Source of the DNA: Phenylobacterium sp.
GTDB lineage: Bacteria; Pseudomonadota; Alphaproteobacteria; Caulobacterales; Caulobacteraceae
DNA length: 45,498 nucleotides
Assembly: GCF_030693625.1 (NCBI RefSeq)
Contig: NZ_JAUYAF010000080.1
Location: forward strand, 1 to 45,498
Reading direction: 5' to 3'
Below are positions 1 through 9,372 of the stretch, in pieces. Under the pieces are notes generated by a model, which was not told where the DNA came from, searched no databases, and was given only the letters and a program-made list of their open reading frames with translations. A program made the translations under genes and the position numbers. Numbering within the stretch: the first letter of the stretch is position 1; each line of letters opens with the position of its first letter.

Positions 1-76
1 CGGAGACGTAGTCCTCAAGATATTCCGGGAGCAGCGTGCCCTGACGCCGGTCATCCCCCTCGACAAACCGTTTCAT
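1..76 (-). CDS. IS1182-family transposase, N-terminal fragment (runs off window)
   Basis: Only the first 25 residues are in the window; the frame starts with ATG at 76-74 and is open to the edge. The start reads MKRFVEGDDRRQGTLLPEYL, which is the highly characteristic opening of IS1182-family DDE transposases (MKRF-EGEDR-Q-TLLPE-LDDYV in relatives). The protein would catalyse cut-and-paste movement of the element. The start codon is 50-60 bases inside the probable element end, the usual arrangement. Whether the rest of the gene is intact cannot be seen. Confidence 0.8.
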   Translation of the reverse strand, partial: MKRFVEGDDRRQGTLLPEYLEDYVS

Positions 77-134
77 CCCGGCCCCCGAAGCTGATGGACA
101 GAAATCTAAGCTGCTTCGGTGTTTTCACACAGCC
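1..134 (-). mobile_element. End of an IS1182-family insertion sequence (partial)
   Basis: The left edge of the window is one end of an insertion sequence, read on the minus strand. It holds the first 25 codons of an IS1182-type transposase (76 to 1) preceded by a short untranslated end. The probable terminal sequence lies near 119-134 and reads, on the minus strand, AGGCTGTGTGAAAACACC; ends of this general form are common in such elements. The junction sits inside the last recognisable codons of a sensor kinase gene. The other end and any target duplication lie outside the window, so the exact boundary is uncertain by a few bases. Confidence 0.7.
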
Positions 135-949
135 TCCACCCACTCCAGCACCAGTTCCGGGGCTCGGCTGCTCTCGCGCAGACGCCAGCGCAACGAGACC
201 TGGCCGTCGGGAACCGACAAGGCGCCGTGCTTCGCCGCGTTGGTCGCGAGTTCGTGCAAGGCCAGGACCAGCGGCACACAGGACTCCGCGGGAACCGAGC
301 ACTCCGGTCCCTGCAGCGTGATGTGGCCGTGCCCCATGAAGGGTTCGAGCGCCGCGGCTGGCAACTCCGGGAAGTCACACCGGTGCCACTCGCCTGTACT
401 GAGCACGGTCTGGGCCTTGGACAGGGCCGTCAGTCGAGCTTGGAAGCTGGCGCTGAAGGCCGGCAAATCCGGGCTGGACCGGACTGTCTGCGCGGCGAGC
501 GCCTGAACGACGGCCAGATTGTTGTTCACGCGATGTTGCAGCTCTCGATTCAGCGCCTCCTGGATGTCTGTCGACCGGTTGAGGCGGTGGATGGCCTGCC
601 GCAGCAAGGTCGCCGTGATCAGGATGATGCCGCCGCTGAACAGGAAGACCAGCACAGCGGCGGCGTCGGTGGCCTGTAGGGACACGGTGTGGGGCGGCGG
701 GATGAAGACATAGTCCGCCACCAGGGCCGACAGCAGAAGCGTCAGAAGCCCCAACCGCCATCCCAGGAAGACGGTCGCCGCAAGGATGGCCGGGTAGTAG
801 GTCGCAAACCAGAGTGCGTCCCCGAGCACTGGATGCAGGGCCCAGCGGACGGCTGTCGGCAGGGCGACGCTGACAACAACCCCCACGATACTGACGACCG
901 CATTGGGCTCGTGGCCTAGCAGGCGCTGCAATCGTGTAAGCGCTGGCAT
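125..949 (-). CDS. HWE/HisKA_2-type sensor histidine kinase with DUF4118 membrane domain, 3' end truncated by an IS
   Basis: The protein has an N-terminal membrane domain with four helices (about residues 15-115, DUF4118/KdpD-like, with the FIPPPHT stretch). A dimerisation and phosphoacceptor box follows (ELQHRVNNNLAVVQAL, His139), then an N-box (ALHELATNAAKHGALS). This matches the HisKA_2/HWE kinases that often feed alphaproteobacterial stress or light responses. The family normally continues about 25-35 residues past WVE with a GGP and a GFG motif. Here the frame hits TGA right after WVEAV, and the bases that supply the stop belong to the IS end. The kinase is therefore probably inactive or altered. 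I chose ATG at 949 because GGAG lies six bases upstream; an in-frame TTG at 970 is an alternative. Confidence 0.75.
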   Translation of the reverse strand: MPALTRLQRLLGHEPNAVVSIVGVVVSVALPTAVRWALHPVLGDALWFATYYPAILAATVFLGWRLGLLTLLLSALVADYVFIPPPHTVSLQATDAAAVLVFLFSGGIILITATLLRQAIHRLNRSTDIQEALNRELQHRVNNNLAVVQALAAQTVRSSPDLPAFSASFQARLTALSKAQTVLSTGEWHRCDFPELPAAALEPFMGHGHITLQGPECSVPAESCVPLVLALHELATNAAKHGALSVPDGQVSLRWRLRESSRAPELVLEWVEAV

Positions 950-1162
950 CCGTTTCTCCGCCCTGGACAAGTCGGCGAACGCCGCGTTTCGGGCCCGAAT
1001 ACCTAACGTACGTGGCCCCGGTTGGGGATTTCAACCTTACGTGACGAGGTCTTTGTACGTCTCAACAAGGTCCACGGAGAAGACTGGGGCGCGGCGCGGG
1101 CTCTCGGGTGGCGAAGCCTCTTCCAGCCCGACGTCAGAGGCCATATCCGGCGCCCCCCCACA

Positions 1163-1186
1163 CGGCGGCCCGCACCCCGGCCGCCG
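1163..1186 (-). terminator. GC-rich hairpin downstream of the OmpA-like gene
   Basis: CGGCGGCC (1163-1170) pairs perfectly with GGCCGCCG (1179-1186) across an 8-base loop, 12 bases after the stop codon of the minus-strand lipoprotein gene. There is no U-tract, so it could be a terminator-like or mRNA-stabilising hairpin rather than a classical intrinsic terminator. The rest of 950-1198 shows no gene. Confidence 0.35.
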
Positions 1187-1198
1187 CGCCGTCGCCCG

Positions 1199-1750
1199 CT
1201 AGCTCAGGACCACGATGGCCACGCGGCGGTTCTGCGCCCGGCCTTCGGGGGTGGCGTTATCGGCCACCGGGGTGGCTTCGCCGTAGGAGATGGTGGCCAT
1301 GCGGTTGAGGGCGACGCCCTGCTGGCTCATATAGCGCCGCACCGCCTCGGCCCGGGCCTCGCCCAGCTTCTCATTGTACTCGGTGTCGCCGGTGGCGTCG
1401 GTGAAGCCCTGGATCTCCAGGTAGACGTTCTTGTTCTCGCCCTTCAGCCGTTCGGCCAGCTCGCTGAGCCGCGCCTCGGCTTCCGGCGACAGGGCGTGGC
1501 GGTCGGTGGGGAACTTCACCGAGTCGTCGGAGAGCACCACCTGATAGTGGAACTTGCCCTCGGCCAGCTTGTGGGCGGCCTTGGCGCGGCTCAGGGCTTC
1601 GCCCGCCGTGCCTTCCACCGTGGTCACGCGGCCGTCCACCACGGCCACTTGGTCGCGGACAAAGCCCTTGGTCGCACAGCCGCTGGTCGCCGCGCCGGCC
1701 ATCACCAGGACGCCGGCCAGGGCGGTCGTTTTCAGGATCGATTTCTTCAA
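1199..1750 (-). CDS. OmpA-family peptidoglycan-associated lipoprotein
   Basis: This is a 183-residue protein with an N-terminal signal (LKTTALAGVLVMAGAATSGC) whose lipobox Cys suggests an outer-membrane lipoprotein. A short coiled or linker region follows (about 25-65, with VDGRVTTVEG and AKAAHKLAEGK). The C-terminal OmpA domain is at about 70-180, and its peptidoglycan-binding loop GFTDATGDTEYNEKLGEARA keeps the Asp and Arg that contact diaminopimelate. It probably tethers the outer membrane to the cell wall. I chose TTG at 1750 because GGAAGGA lies upstream and the next residues form the signal peptide. The frame is open much further upstream, but that stretch overlaps the divergent gene and looks non-coding. 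Its nearest neighbour, the TonB-like gene, is divergent. Confidence 0.82.
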   Translation of the reverse strand: MKKSILKTTALAGVLVMAGAATSGCATKGFVRDQVAVVDGRVTTVEGTAGEALSRAKAAHKLAEGKFHYQVVLSDDSVKFPTDRHALSPEAEARLSELAERLKGENKNVYLEIQGFTDATGDTEYNEKLGEARAEAVRRYMSQQGVALNRMATISYGEATPVADNATPEGRAQNRRVAIVVLS

Positions 1751-1967
1751 GGTCAGGTTCCTTCCCGTCGGGCGCGCGTGGCCCAAGATCTTGCGCTGAT
1801 GAAATGAGGCGGGCCCAGCGTGGCGATGTGACGACGACAATCCGCCCGGAATCTGGCTCAGCTGCACCTTAGGCGGTCCCGCGAGCCCGCCCGGCGGGGT
1901 GCGGCGTCCACGGCCAAGGCGCCACGTTCCTGACGCCCCCCCGTGGCCCAATGGCGCCGTGACGGAG

Positions 1968-2774
1968 ATGAGCAATCCCTTGTTCCAGCGGCCCCGGCGG
2001 GCCGGCTGGCGGAACGCCACCGGGTGGGCCGTCGCCCTCAGCGCGGCCGCGCACCTGCTGGTGGCGCTGGCCATGCTCACCGCCCGCGCGCCCCCGGAGC
2101 CGCCGCCGGAAAACCCGCCCATTCAGGTGACTCTTTTCGATCCGCCGCCGCCTCCACCCCCACCGCCGCCACCGGAACCGCAACCGGCGCCTGCCGCCCA
2201 GGCCCCCGCCGACGCCGTCCCCGCCCTGCCGTCTCCCCCCGCCAGGCCCGCGCCGAAGATCAGGGTCCACGTGCCCCGCTCGGTCGTGGCGCCCATCCCG
2301 CCGGTCCATGTGACCCCGGCGCCGGTCAGCCAGCCCTTCGCCACCCTCAGCGACGGCCAACTGGTGGGCGCTGTCACCGCCGGCTCCGGCGGCGGCGGAT
2401 CGGGCGAGGGCGTCGGCGGCGGCTCCGGCGGCTCCGGCGAGGCCCGTTGCGACATGGTCGAACGTCTGCAGGCCGCCCTGCGCCGCGACGCCGACATCGC
2501 GGCCGTCGTCGAGGGCGCGCGGCGCGGAACCGGCGGTCGCGCCCTGCACGTCTGGAACGGCGACTGGGTTCAGAATCCCGGCCAGGCCGGCAAGGGCCTC
2601 GCGGGCCTGCGCCAGGCCATCGCCATGGAGGTCGCCTTCGCCCCGGCCGCCTGCCGCGCCCAGCCCATGCGCGGCCTGGTGCTGATCACCCTCGGCGACG
2701 GCGCGGGGGCCAGCCGCCTCGCGCTCGGAACCGGCGCCTGGCGCTGGACCGACCTGCTGGCCGCGCGTCGATGA
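1968..2774 (+). CDS. Proline-rich TonB-like envelope protein of unknown function
   Basis: This is a 268-residue protein built like a TonB energy transducer at its N-terminus. A single membrane helix (about 20-38, TGWAVALSAAAHLLVALAML) is followed by a Pro-rich periplasmic stretch (about 43-100) containing an uninterrupted run of about eleven prolines. A Gly/Ser-rich hinge (about 140-160) leads to a C-terminal domain of about 108 residues starting at CDMVERLQAAL. That last domain does not show the usual TonB C-terminal YP motif, so I call it TonB-like only in architecture. I chose ATG at 1968 because the residues before it (from 1899) are Pro/Arg-rich and unlikely in an N-terminus, although the shortened start has only a crowded GGAG immediately upstream. 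A role in the envelope is inference. Confidence 0.6.
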   Translation: MSNPLFQRPRRAGWRNATGWAVALSAAAHLLVALAMLTARAPPEPPPENPPIQVTLFDPPPPPPPPPPPEPQPAPAAQAPADAVPALPSPPARPAPKIRVHVPRSVVAPIPPVHVTPAPVSQPFATLSDGQLVGAVTAGSGGGGSGEGVGGGSGGSGEARCDMVERLQAALRRDADIAAVVEGARRGTGGRALHVWNGDWVQNPGQAGKGLAGLRQAIAMEVAFAPAACRAQPMRGLVLITLGDGAGASRLALGTGAWRWTDLLAARR

Positions 2775-2803
2775 CAACCCGAGCCCCACTTGAGCAATAA
2801 TCT

Positions 2804-2898
2804 GTCATCCCGGACGGCCGTCAGGCCGAGCCGGGACCCATGGGCCACGCACACGGCCCCTGGGTCCCGGCGCTCCGCTTCGCTGCGGCCGGGATGAC
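2804..2898. repeat. Palindromic intergenic repeat (GTCATCCCGG ... CCGGGATGAC)
   Basis: Outer arms GTCATCCCGG (2804-2813) and CCGGGATGAC (2889-2898) are perfect complements. An inner pair CCGGGACCCA (2831-2840) and TGGGTCCCGG (2861-2870) is also perfect, so the whole element can fold as one long cruciform or hairpin. It lies between two convergent genes in a stretch without coding capacity (2775-3159). A decayed second copy is visible at about 2912-2965 (GTCATCC ... GCCGGGACCCA). Dispersed repeats of this style are common in alphaproteobacterial genomes. Here it may serve as a bidirectional terminator. Confidence 0.75.
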
Positions 2899-2990
2899 GA
2901 TGAACCCCAACCGTCATCCAGGCGACCGCGAAGCGGCGGCGCGAAGCAGTCAAGGCCGGGACCCAGATTCAACTCAGCTCTTCGATCAGG

Positions 2991-3100
2991 ATCACCGTTC
3001 GTGTGGTTCGTGTGGTTCGTGGTTCCAACTCTTGAAGCCCCGCCGCCAGAGAGGCCCATCAGATTGTCCACGAACCACACGAACCTCACGAACGGTGGAT
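2991..3100. repeat. Inverted repeat of iterated TTCGTG units
   Basis: The left arm (2991-3022) contains three tandem GGTTCGTG-like units. The right arm (3068-3100) is its near-perfect reverse complement with CACGAACCACACGAAC units, and the loop is about 45 bases. The element sits next to the GTCATCCCGG repeat in the same gene-free interval. Iterated TTCGTG/CACGAA repeats are known as dispersed intergenic elements in several high-GC bacteria. Nothing else is visible between 3101 and 3159. Confidence 0.7.
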
Positions 3101-3159
3101 CAGACCTGCACACTCGAGATGAATCTGGCTCCCCTGAGTGCGCCGGGATGAGCGCCCCG

Positions 3160-4734
<1,575 letters not shown>

Positions 4735-4893
4735 GGACGCGGTACTCCAGGCTCTTACGGAACCAGCCCCCAATATGGGGTCGCAGGGGTCAACCATGGG
4801 TAAATTTTGGCGCTTGCGGTGTCACTATCGAGAGTGGTGTGACCTGGGGTTCCGTCTTCCCCAAATCCCCGGCCAGGTGCATATCGGCGCCCG

Positions 4894-6045
4894 ATGACCG
4901 ACAGCCTCACCGCCTTCGCCGCCGAGAAGCTCGATCAGCTGGAGACCCGCAGCCTGCGGCGGCGGCTGGTCCCCACCGACCGGATTGACGGCCTGTGGGT
5001 CGAGCGGGGCGGGCGGCGCCTGCTGTCCTTTTCCTGCAACGACTATCTGAACCTGTCGCACCACCCCGCGGTGAAGGCCGCGGCCATGGCGGCGGTCGAG
5101 CGCTACGGCGCCGGCGCCGGCGCCTCGCGGCTGGTGACCGGCGACCATCCGGTGTTCGGAGAGCTGGAGGCGCGGCTGGCGGCGCTGAAGGGCAAGCAGG
5201 CCGCCTGTGTCTTCGGATCCGGCTACCTGGCCAACGCCGGCATCATTCCGACGGTCATGGGGCCCGGCGACCTGATCCTGGCCGACGAGTTGGCCCATGC
5301 CTGCATCTGGTCGGGTGCCCAGCTGTCGGGCGCGTCCGTGCTGGCCTTCCGCCACAACGACATGGCCGACCTGGCGCAGAAGCTGGCGGCCCAGCGGGGC
5401 GCGGCCGCCCGCTGCCTGATCGCCACCGACGGGGTCTTCTCCATGGACGGCGACCTGGCGCCGCTGGACGCCATCAGCGATCTCGCCCGCGCGCATGACG
5501 CCTGGCTGCTGGTGGACGACGCCCACGGCCTGGGCGTGGTGGGGCCGGCGGGCGCGGGCGCGGGCTCGGTCTATCCCACCGCCCACATCGACCTTTCCAT
5601 GGGCACCTTCTCCAAGGCGCTCGGCGGCTACGGCGCCTATGTCTGCGCCAGCGCCCCGGTGATCGACCTGATCAAGACCCGGGCCCGGACCTTCGTCTAT
5701 ACGACCGGCCTGCCGCCGGCGAACGCCGCCGCGGCCCTGGCCGCCCTCGACGTGATCGCCGCCGACCCGGACCTGGTGGCCAGGCCGCTCGCCAACGCGC
5801 GGCGCTTCACCCGCGCGCTCAACCTGCCGGAAGCTAGATCCGCCGTCGTCCCCATCATGATCGGCGAGGCCGACCGCGCGCTGGCCGTGGCGCAAGCCCT
5901 TGAATCGGCGGGCTTCCTGGCCGTCGCCATCCGCCCGCCCACCGTGCCCGCCGGGACCGCCCGCCTGCGCCTGGCCTTCACCGCCGGCCACACCGCGCGG
6001 GACATCGACGGTCTGATGTCGGCCATAGTCGGCCTGGTCCCATGA
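4894..6045 (+). CDS. bioF: 8-amino-7-oxononanoate synthase (biotin synthesis)
   Basis: This PLP enzyme condenses pimeloyl thioester with L-alanine to give 8-amino-7-oxononanoate, the first step of the biotin ring pathway. The 383-residue length is typical of the family. The motif GTFSKALGGYGAY contains the PLP lysine (Lys241), and LVDDAHGLGVVG holds the Asp and His that contact the cofactor. The SFSCNDYLNLSHHPAVK start region is also standard. Its stop overlaps the start of the dethiobiotin synthetase gene by four bases (ATGA), so the two are co-translated. No clear biotin-repressor site was found upstream. Confidence 0.93.
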   Translation: MTDSLTAFAAEKLDQLETRSLRRRLVPTDRIDGLWVERGGRRLLSFSCNDYLNLSHHPAVKAAAMAAVERYGAGAGASRLVTGDHPVFGELEARLAALKGKQAACVFGSGYLANAGIIPTVMGPGDLILADELAHACIWSGAQLSGASVLAFRHNDMADLAQKLAAQRGAAARCLIATDGVFSMDGDLAPLDAISDLARAHDAWLLVDDAHGLGVVGPAGAGAGSVYPTAHIDLSMGTFSKALGGYGAYVCASAPVIDLIKTRARTFVYTTGLPPANAAAALAALDVIAADPDLVARPLANARRFTRALNLPEARSAVVPIMIGEADRALAVAQALESAGFLAVAIRPPTVPAGTARLRLAFTAGHTARDIDGLMSAIVGLVP

Positions 6046-6704
6046 GGGCCGTTTTCATCGCCGGCGCCCACACCGACGTCGGAAAAACCTGGGCCGCCAG
6101 CGCCTTGCTGAAGGCCGCCCGCGCCCGGGGCCTGACGGTGGCGGCCTTGAAGCCCGTCGTAACGGGTTATCTTCCATCCGTGGCCACCGACACGTCCGAT
6201 CCCGGTCGGCTCCTCGCGGCCCTGGGCCGGGACCTGACGGCCGAAGCCCTGGAGGCCATGTCCCCCCTGCGCTTCGAGGCCGCGCTTTCGCCCCCCATGG
6301 CCGCCCGGCTGGAGGGGGTGACCCTGACCCTGGCCGACCTCCTGGCCGTCTGCCGCCCGGTGCTGGCCGCCCAGACCGCCGACCTGCTGCTGGTGGAGGG
6401 CGCCGGCGGGGTGATGAGCCCCCTGGCCGAGGACGCCACCGGCCTGGACCTGCAGCTGGCGCTCGGCCTGCCGACGGTTCTGGTGGGCGGCTCCTACCTC
6501 GGCGGGGTCAGCCACACCCTGAGCGCCCTGGAGGTCCTGCGCGCGCGGGGCCTTGCGGTGCTTGGGGTTGTCGTCAGCCAGAGCGCCGATCCGGGCGCCC
6601 CCGACTTCCCCCAGACCGTCGCCGCCATCGCCCGGTTCGCTGGCGACGTCCCGGTCCTGGCCGCCCCCCGCGACGACGAGTCCTGGGCTTCAGCCCTGCT
6701 CTAG
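6042..6704 (+). CDS. bioD: ATP-dependent dethiobiotin synthetase
   Basis: This enzyme closes the ureido ring of dethiobiotin from 7,8-diaminononanoate, CO2 and ATP. The P-loop GAHTDVGKTWAA lies at residues 8-19. KPVVTGY is the substrate-contacting segment, and LLLVEGAGGVMSPL is the family signature. Length 220 aa is normal. It is coupled to bioF through an ATGA overlap. The diaminopimelate-type aminotransferase (bioA) and bioB are not in the window. The last 15 bases overlap the convergent nhaA gene. Confidence 0.93.
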   Translation: MRAVFIAGAHTDVGKTWAASALLKAARARGLTVAALKPVVTGYLPSVATDTSDPGRLLAALGRDLTAEALEAMSPLRFEAALSPPMAARLEGVTLTLADLLAVCRPVLAAQTADLLLVEGAGGVMSPLAEDATGLDLQLALGLPTVLVGGSYLGGVSHTLSALEVLRARGLAVLGVVVSQSADPGAPDFPQTVAAIARFAGDVPVLAAPRDDESWASALL

Positions 6705-7877
6705 GTTCCGCCGCGCCTGGGACCAGGCCAGCACCCCCATGCCGAGCGCGGTGGACATCAAGGTCCCCACGATCACCCCGATCCGCACCTCGGTCTGGCC
6801 GGCCACGTCACCCGGGCTGAAGGCCAGGGCCCCGATGAACAGGCTCATGGTGAAGCCCACCCCGCACAGCACCGCCACCCCATAGAGCTCGATCCACTTG
6901 GCCCCGGTCGGCCGCCGGGCCAGCTTCAGCCCCATGGCCAGGGCCGCGGCCCCGAACACCCCCAGCTGCTTGCCCAGGAACAGCCCCAGCGCGACCCCCA
7001 GGGCGACCGGACTGAACAACTCCTTCAGGGACAGGCCGCTGAACGAGAACCCCGCTGCGGTGAAGGCGAACAGCGGCAGGATCAGGAAGGCCACATAGCC
7101 GTGCAGGCTCTCCATGAAGTAGTGCAGCACCCCGGCCTGGCCGGCCCGCCGTGGCTCGATGGGCACGGCCATGGCGGCGGCGACCCCGGCCACCGAGGTG
7201 TTGACCCCGCTCTTGAGGGTGAAGGCCCAGATCAGGGCGAAGCAACAGGCATAGAAGAAGTAGGGCGCGGTCTTCCAGCGCCCCAGAAGGAACATCAAAG
7301 CCAGGGTGGAGGCCGCCCCGCCCAGGGCCAGCAGGTTGACCTTGGCGGTGAACAGCAGGGCGATCAGCACCACGGCCGCCAGGTCGTCGGCGATGGCCAG
7401 GGTCAGCAGGAACACCCGCAGCGACGGCGGCAACTTGCGGCCCACGATGGCCAGGGCCGCCAGCGCGAAGGCGATGTCGGTGGCCGTCGCCGTGGGCCAG
7501 CCCTGCGGCGCCCCGCCGGGGCCCATGTTCAGCAGCAGATAGACGGCCGCCGGCGCCGCCATCCCGCCAATGGCCGCCAGAACCGGCAGCGCCAGCCGCC
7601 GCGGATTGGACAGCTCGCCGCGCAGGATCTCGAACTTGATCTCCATGCCCACGACGAAAAAGAAGATGGCCATCAGACCTTGCTTCACCCAGTCGGTGAC
7701 CGAGTGGGTCTCATTGAAGGCGCCCACCTGGATGGTGAGTTCGCGGGAGATGAAGCTGAAATAGTGCTGCGACCACGGGGAGTTGGCCAACAGGATGGCC
7801 GCCAGCGCGGCCGCCGCCAGGATCATGCCCGAGGCGGCTTCGGTCTTCAGGAAATCGAGGGTGATGCGACGCGCCAT
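6690..7877 (-). CDS. nhaA: Na+/H+ antiporter NhaA
   Basis: This is an inner-membrane antiporter of 395 residues with about 12 helices that exchanges two H+ for one Na+ and helps with salt and alkaline tolerance. Diagnostic segments are SGMILAAAALAAILLANSPW at the start, KQGLMAIFFFVVGMEIK, and TATDIAFALAALAIVGRKLP. The ion-binding pair lies in LAIADDLAAVVLIAL, where the two Asp match D163/D164 of the E. coli protein. The assembly helix with GVNTSVAGVAAA is present too. It is monocistronic, divergent from selO and convergent with bioD, with which it overlaps by 15 bases. Confidence 0.94.
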   Translation of the reverse strand: MARRITLDFLKTEAASGMILAAAALAAILLANSPWSQHYFSFISRELTIQVGAFNETHSVTDWVKQGLMAIFFFVVGMEIKFEILRGELSNPRRLALPVLAAIGGMAAPAAVYLLLNMGPGGAPQGWPTATATDIAFALAALAIVGRKLPPSLRVFLLTLAIADDLAAVVLIALLFTAKVNLLALGGAASTLALMFLLGRWKTAPYFFYACCFALIWAFTLKSGVNTSVAGVAAAMAVPIEPRRAGQAGVLHYFMESLHGYVAFLILPLFAFTAAGFSFSGLSLKELFSPVALGVALGLFLGKQLGVFGAAALAMGLKLARRPTGAKWIELYGVAVLCGVGFTMSLFIGALAFSPGDVAGQTEVRIGVIVGTLMSTALGMGVLAWSQARRNLEQG

Positions 7878-7959
7878 GGCCGACCGGTAGCATGGGTCGG
7901 GAGGTGCGAATATAATCGCCGCGCTTGCTCCGGAGGGTTTTCACCTCCATCTGGCGACC

Positions 7960-9372
7960 ATGCCCGTCTCCCCCGCCTACCGCCCAGATCCGCGCCTGCC
8001 CGGCCTCGGCCCCGAGTTCGCCGATCCCGTCGCGGCGGCCGATTTCCCCCAGACCCTGCTGCGGTTCCGCAATGACCGGGCCGCCGCCACGGTGGGCCTG
8101 GACGCCCTGACCGACGCCGAGTGGGTCGCGCACTTCGGACGCTTCCAACCCTTGCCGGGCAACATCGAGACTCCGCTGGCGCAGCGCTATCACGGCCACC
8201 AGTTCCGGGTTTACAACCCCGACCTAGGCGACGGCCGCGGCTTCACCTTCGCGCAGTTGCGGGAGGTCGGGAGCGACCGCCTGCTGGACCTCGGGACCAA
8301 GGGGTCTGGGACCACGCCCTGGTCGCGCGGGGGCGACGGGCGCCTGACCCTGAAGGGCGGCATGCGCGAGGTGCTGGCCACCGCCATGCTGGAGGCCCTG
8401 GGCGTCCCGACCTCGAAGTCCTTCTCCCTGATCGAGACCGGCGAGGCCCTGGAGCGGGGTGACGAGCCCAGCCCGACCCGTTCGGCGGTGCTCACCCGGC
8501 TGTCCCACAGCCACATCCGCTTCGGAACCTTCCAGCGGCAGGCCTTCCTGGAGCAGCCCCAGGAGATCGTCCGCCTCGTCGACTACGTGATCGAGACCTA
8601 CTACCCGGAACTGGACAATGCGCCGGACCGCCCCTCGGCCCTGCTGACGGCGGTGGTGGAGCGGGCCGGGACTCTGGCGGCCTCCTGGATGGCCGCGGGC
8701 TTCGTCCACGGGGTGCTCAACACCGACAACATGAACATCACCGGAGAGAGCTTCGACTACGGGCCCTACCGGTTCCTGCCGCACAACGACCCCAACTTCG
8801 TCGCCGCCTATTTCGACCAACAGGGACTCTACAGCTTCGGCCGCCAGCCGGAGGCGGTGTTCTGGAACCTGCAGAACCTCGGCGGCTGCCTCTCCATGGT
8901 GGCCGAACAACAGGCCCTGGTGGACGCCCTGAACGGCTTCGCCGACGCCTATCGCGGCGGCCTGGCGGGCGCGATGCTCAAGCGCCTGGGTCTGAAGAGC
9001 CGGGGCCGCGAACTGGACGCCGGCCTGGTCAACGCGGCCTTCACGGCCCTGGCGGCCGGGGGCGAGCGGCTGCGCTGGGAGCCCTTCTTCTTCGACTGGT
9101 TCTGCGGCGATGTGGGCCGCGCCATGGCCAGCCCCCGGGGGGACATCTACGGCGGCCAGCCCTTCGCCGACTTCCGACGCCGGGTCGCCGAGACCGAGCC
9201 GGATCGCCCCGGCCGCCTGCTGGATCCCTATTTCGCCAAGGCCGAACCCGAGGAACTGCTCATCGACGAGATCGAGGCCATCTGGGACCGGATCGCCGCC
9301 GAGGATGACTGGACCGACTTCCACGCCAAGCTGGCCCGGATCGAGGCCGCCCGAGGAGCCTGGGACCTCTAG
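7960..9372 (+). CDS. selO: SelO/YdiU-family protein AMPylase (pseudokinase)
   Basis: This is a 470-residue member of the YdiU/SelO family, which transfers AMP from ATP to Ser, Thr or Tyr of proteins and has been linked to oxidative stress responses. Signature stretches are RYHGHQFRVYNPDLGDGRGF, LDLGTKGSGTTPWSRGGDGRLTLKGG, and GFVHGVLNTDNMNITGESFDYGP, where the Asn and Asp are the metal-binding residues in the inverted-nucleotide pseudokinase fold. Length matches the E. coli protein (about 480). No selenocysteine or C-terminal CxxU/CxxC motif is visible. A TATAAT hexamer at 7911-7916 may be part of its promoter. Its stop overlaps the convergent transporter gene stop (CTAG). Confidence 0.92.
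   Translation: MPVSPAYRPDPRLPGLGPEFADPVAAADFPQTLLRFRNDRAAATVGLDALTDAEWVAHFGRFQPLPGNIETPLAQRYHGHQFRVYNPDLGDGRGFTFAQLREVGSDRLLDLGTKGSGTTPWSRGGDGRLTLKGGMREVLATAMLEALGVPTSKSFSLIETGEALERGDEPSPTRSAVLTRLSHSHIRFGTFQRQAFLEQPQEIVRLVDYVIETYYPELDNAPDRPSALLTAVVERAGTLAASWMAAGFVHGVLNTDNMNITGESFDYGPYRFLPHNDPNFVAAYFDQQGLYSFGRQPEAVFWNLQNLGGCLSMVAEQQALVDALNGFADAYRGGLAGAMLKRLGLKSRGRELDAGLVNAAFTALAAGGERLRWEPFFFDWFCGDVGRAMASPRGDIYGGQPFADFRRRVAETEPDRPGRLLDPYFAKAEPEELLIDEIEAIWDRIAAEDDWTDFHAKLARIEAARGAWDL

Noticed and set aside
1020..1036. GGTTG ... CAACC inverted repeat near the kinase as a stress sigma factor promoter
   Set aside because: It lacks the GGAAC and GTT elements of EcfG-type promoters at the right spacing.
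4825..5991. Long minus-strand frame of 388 codons opposite bioF
   Set aside because: Typical antisense shadow in GC-rich DNA; Gly/Arg/Gln/His-rich without family motifs, while bioF is certain.
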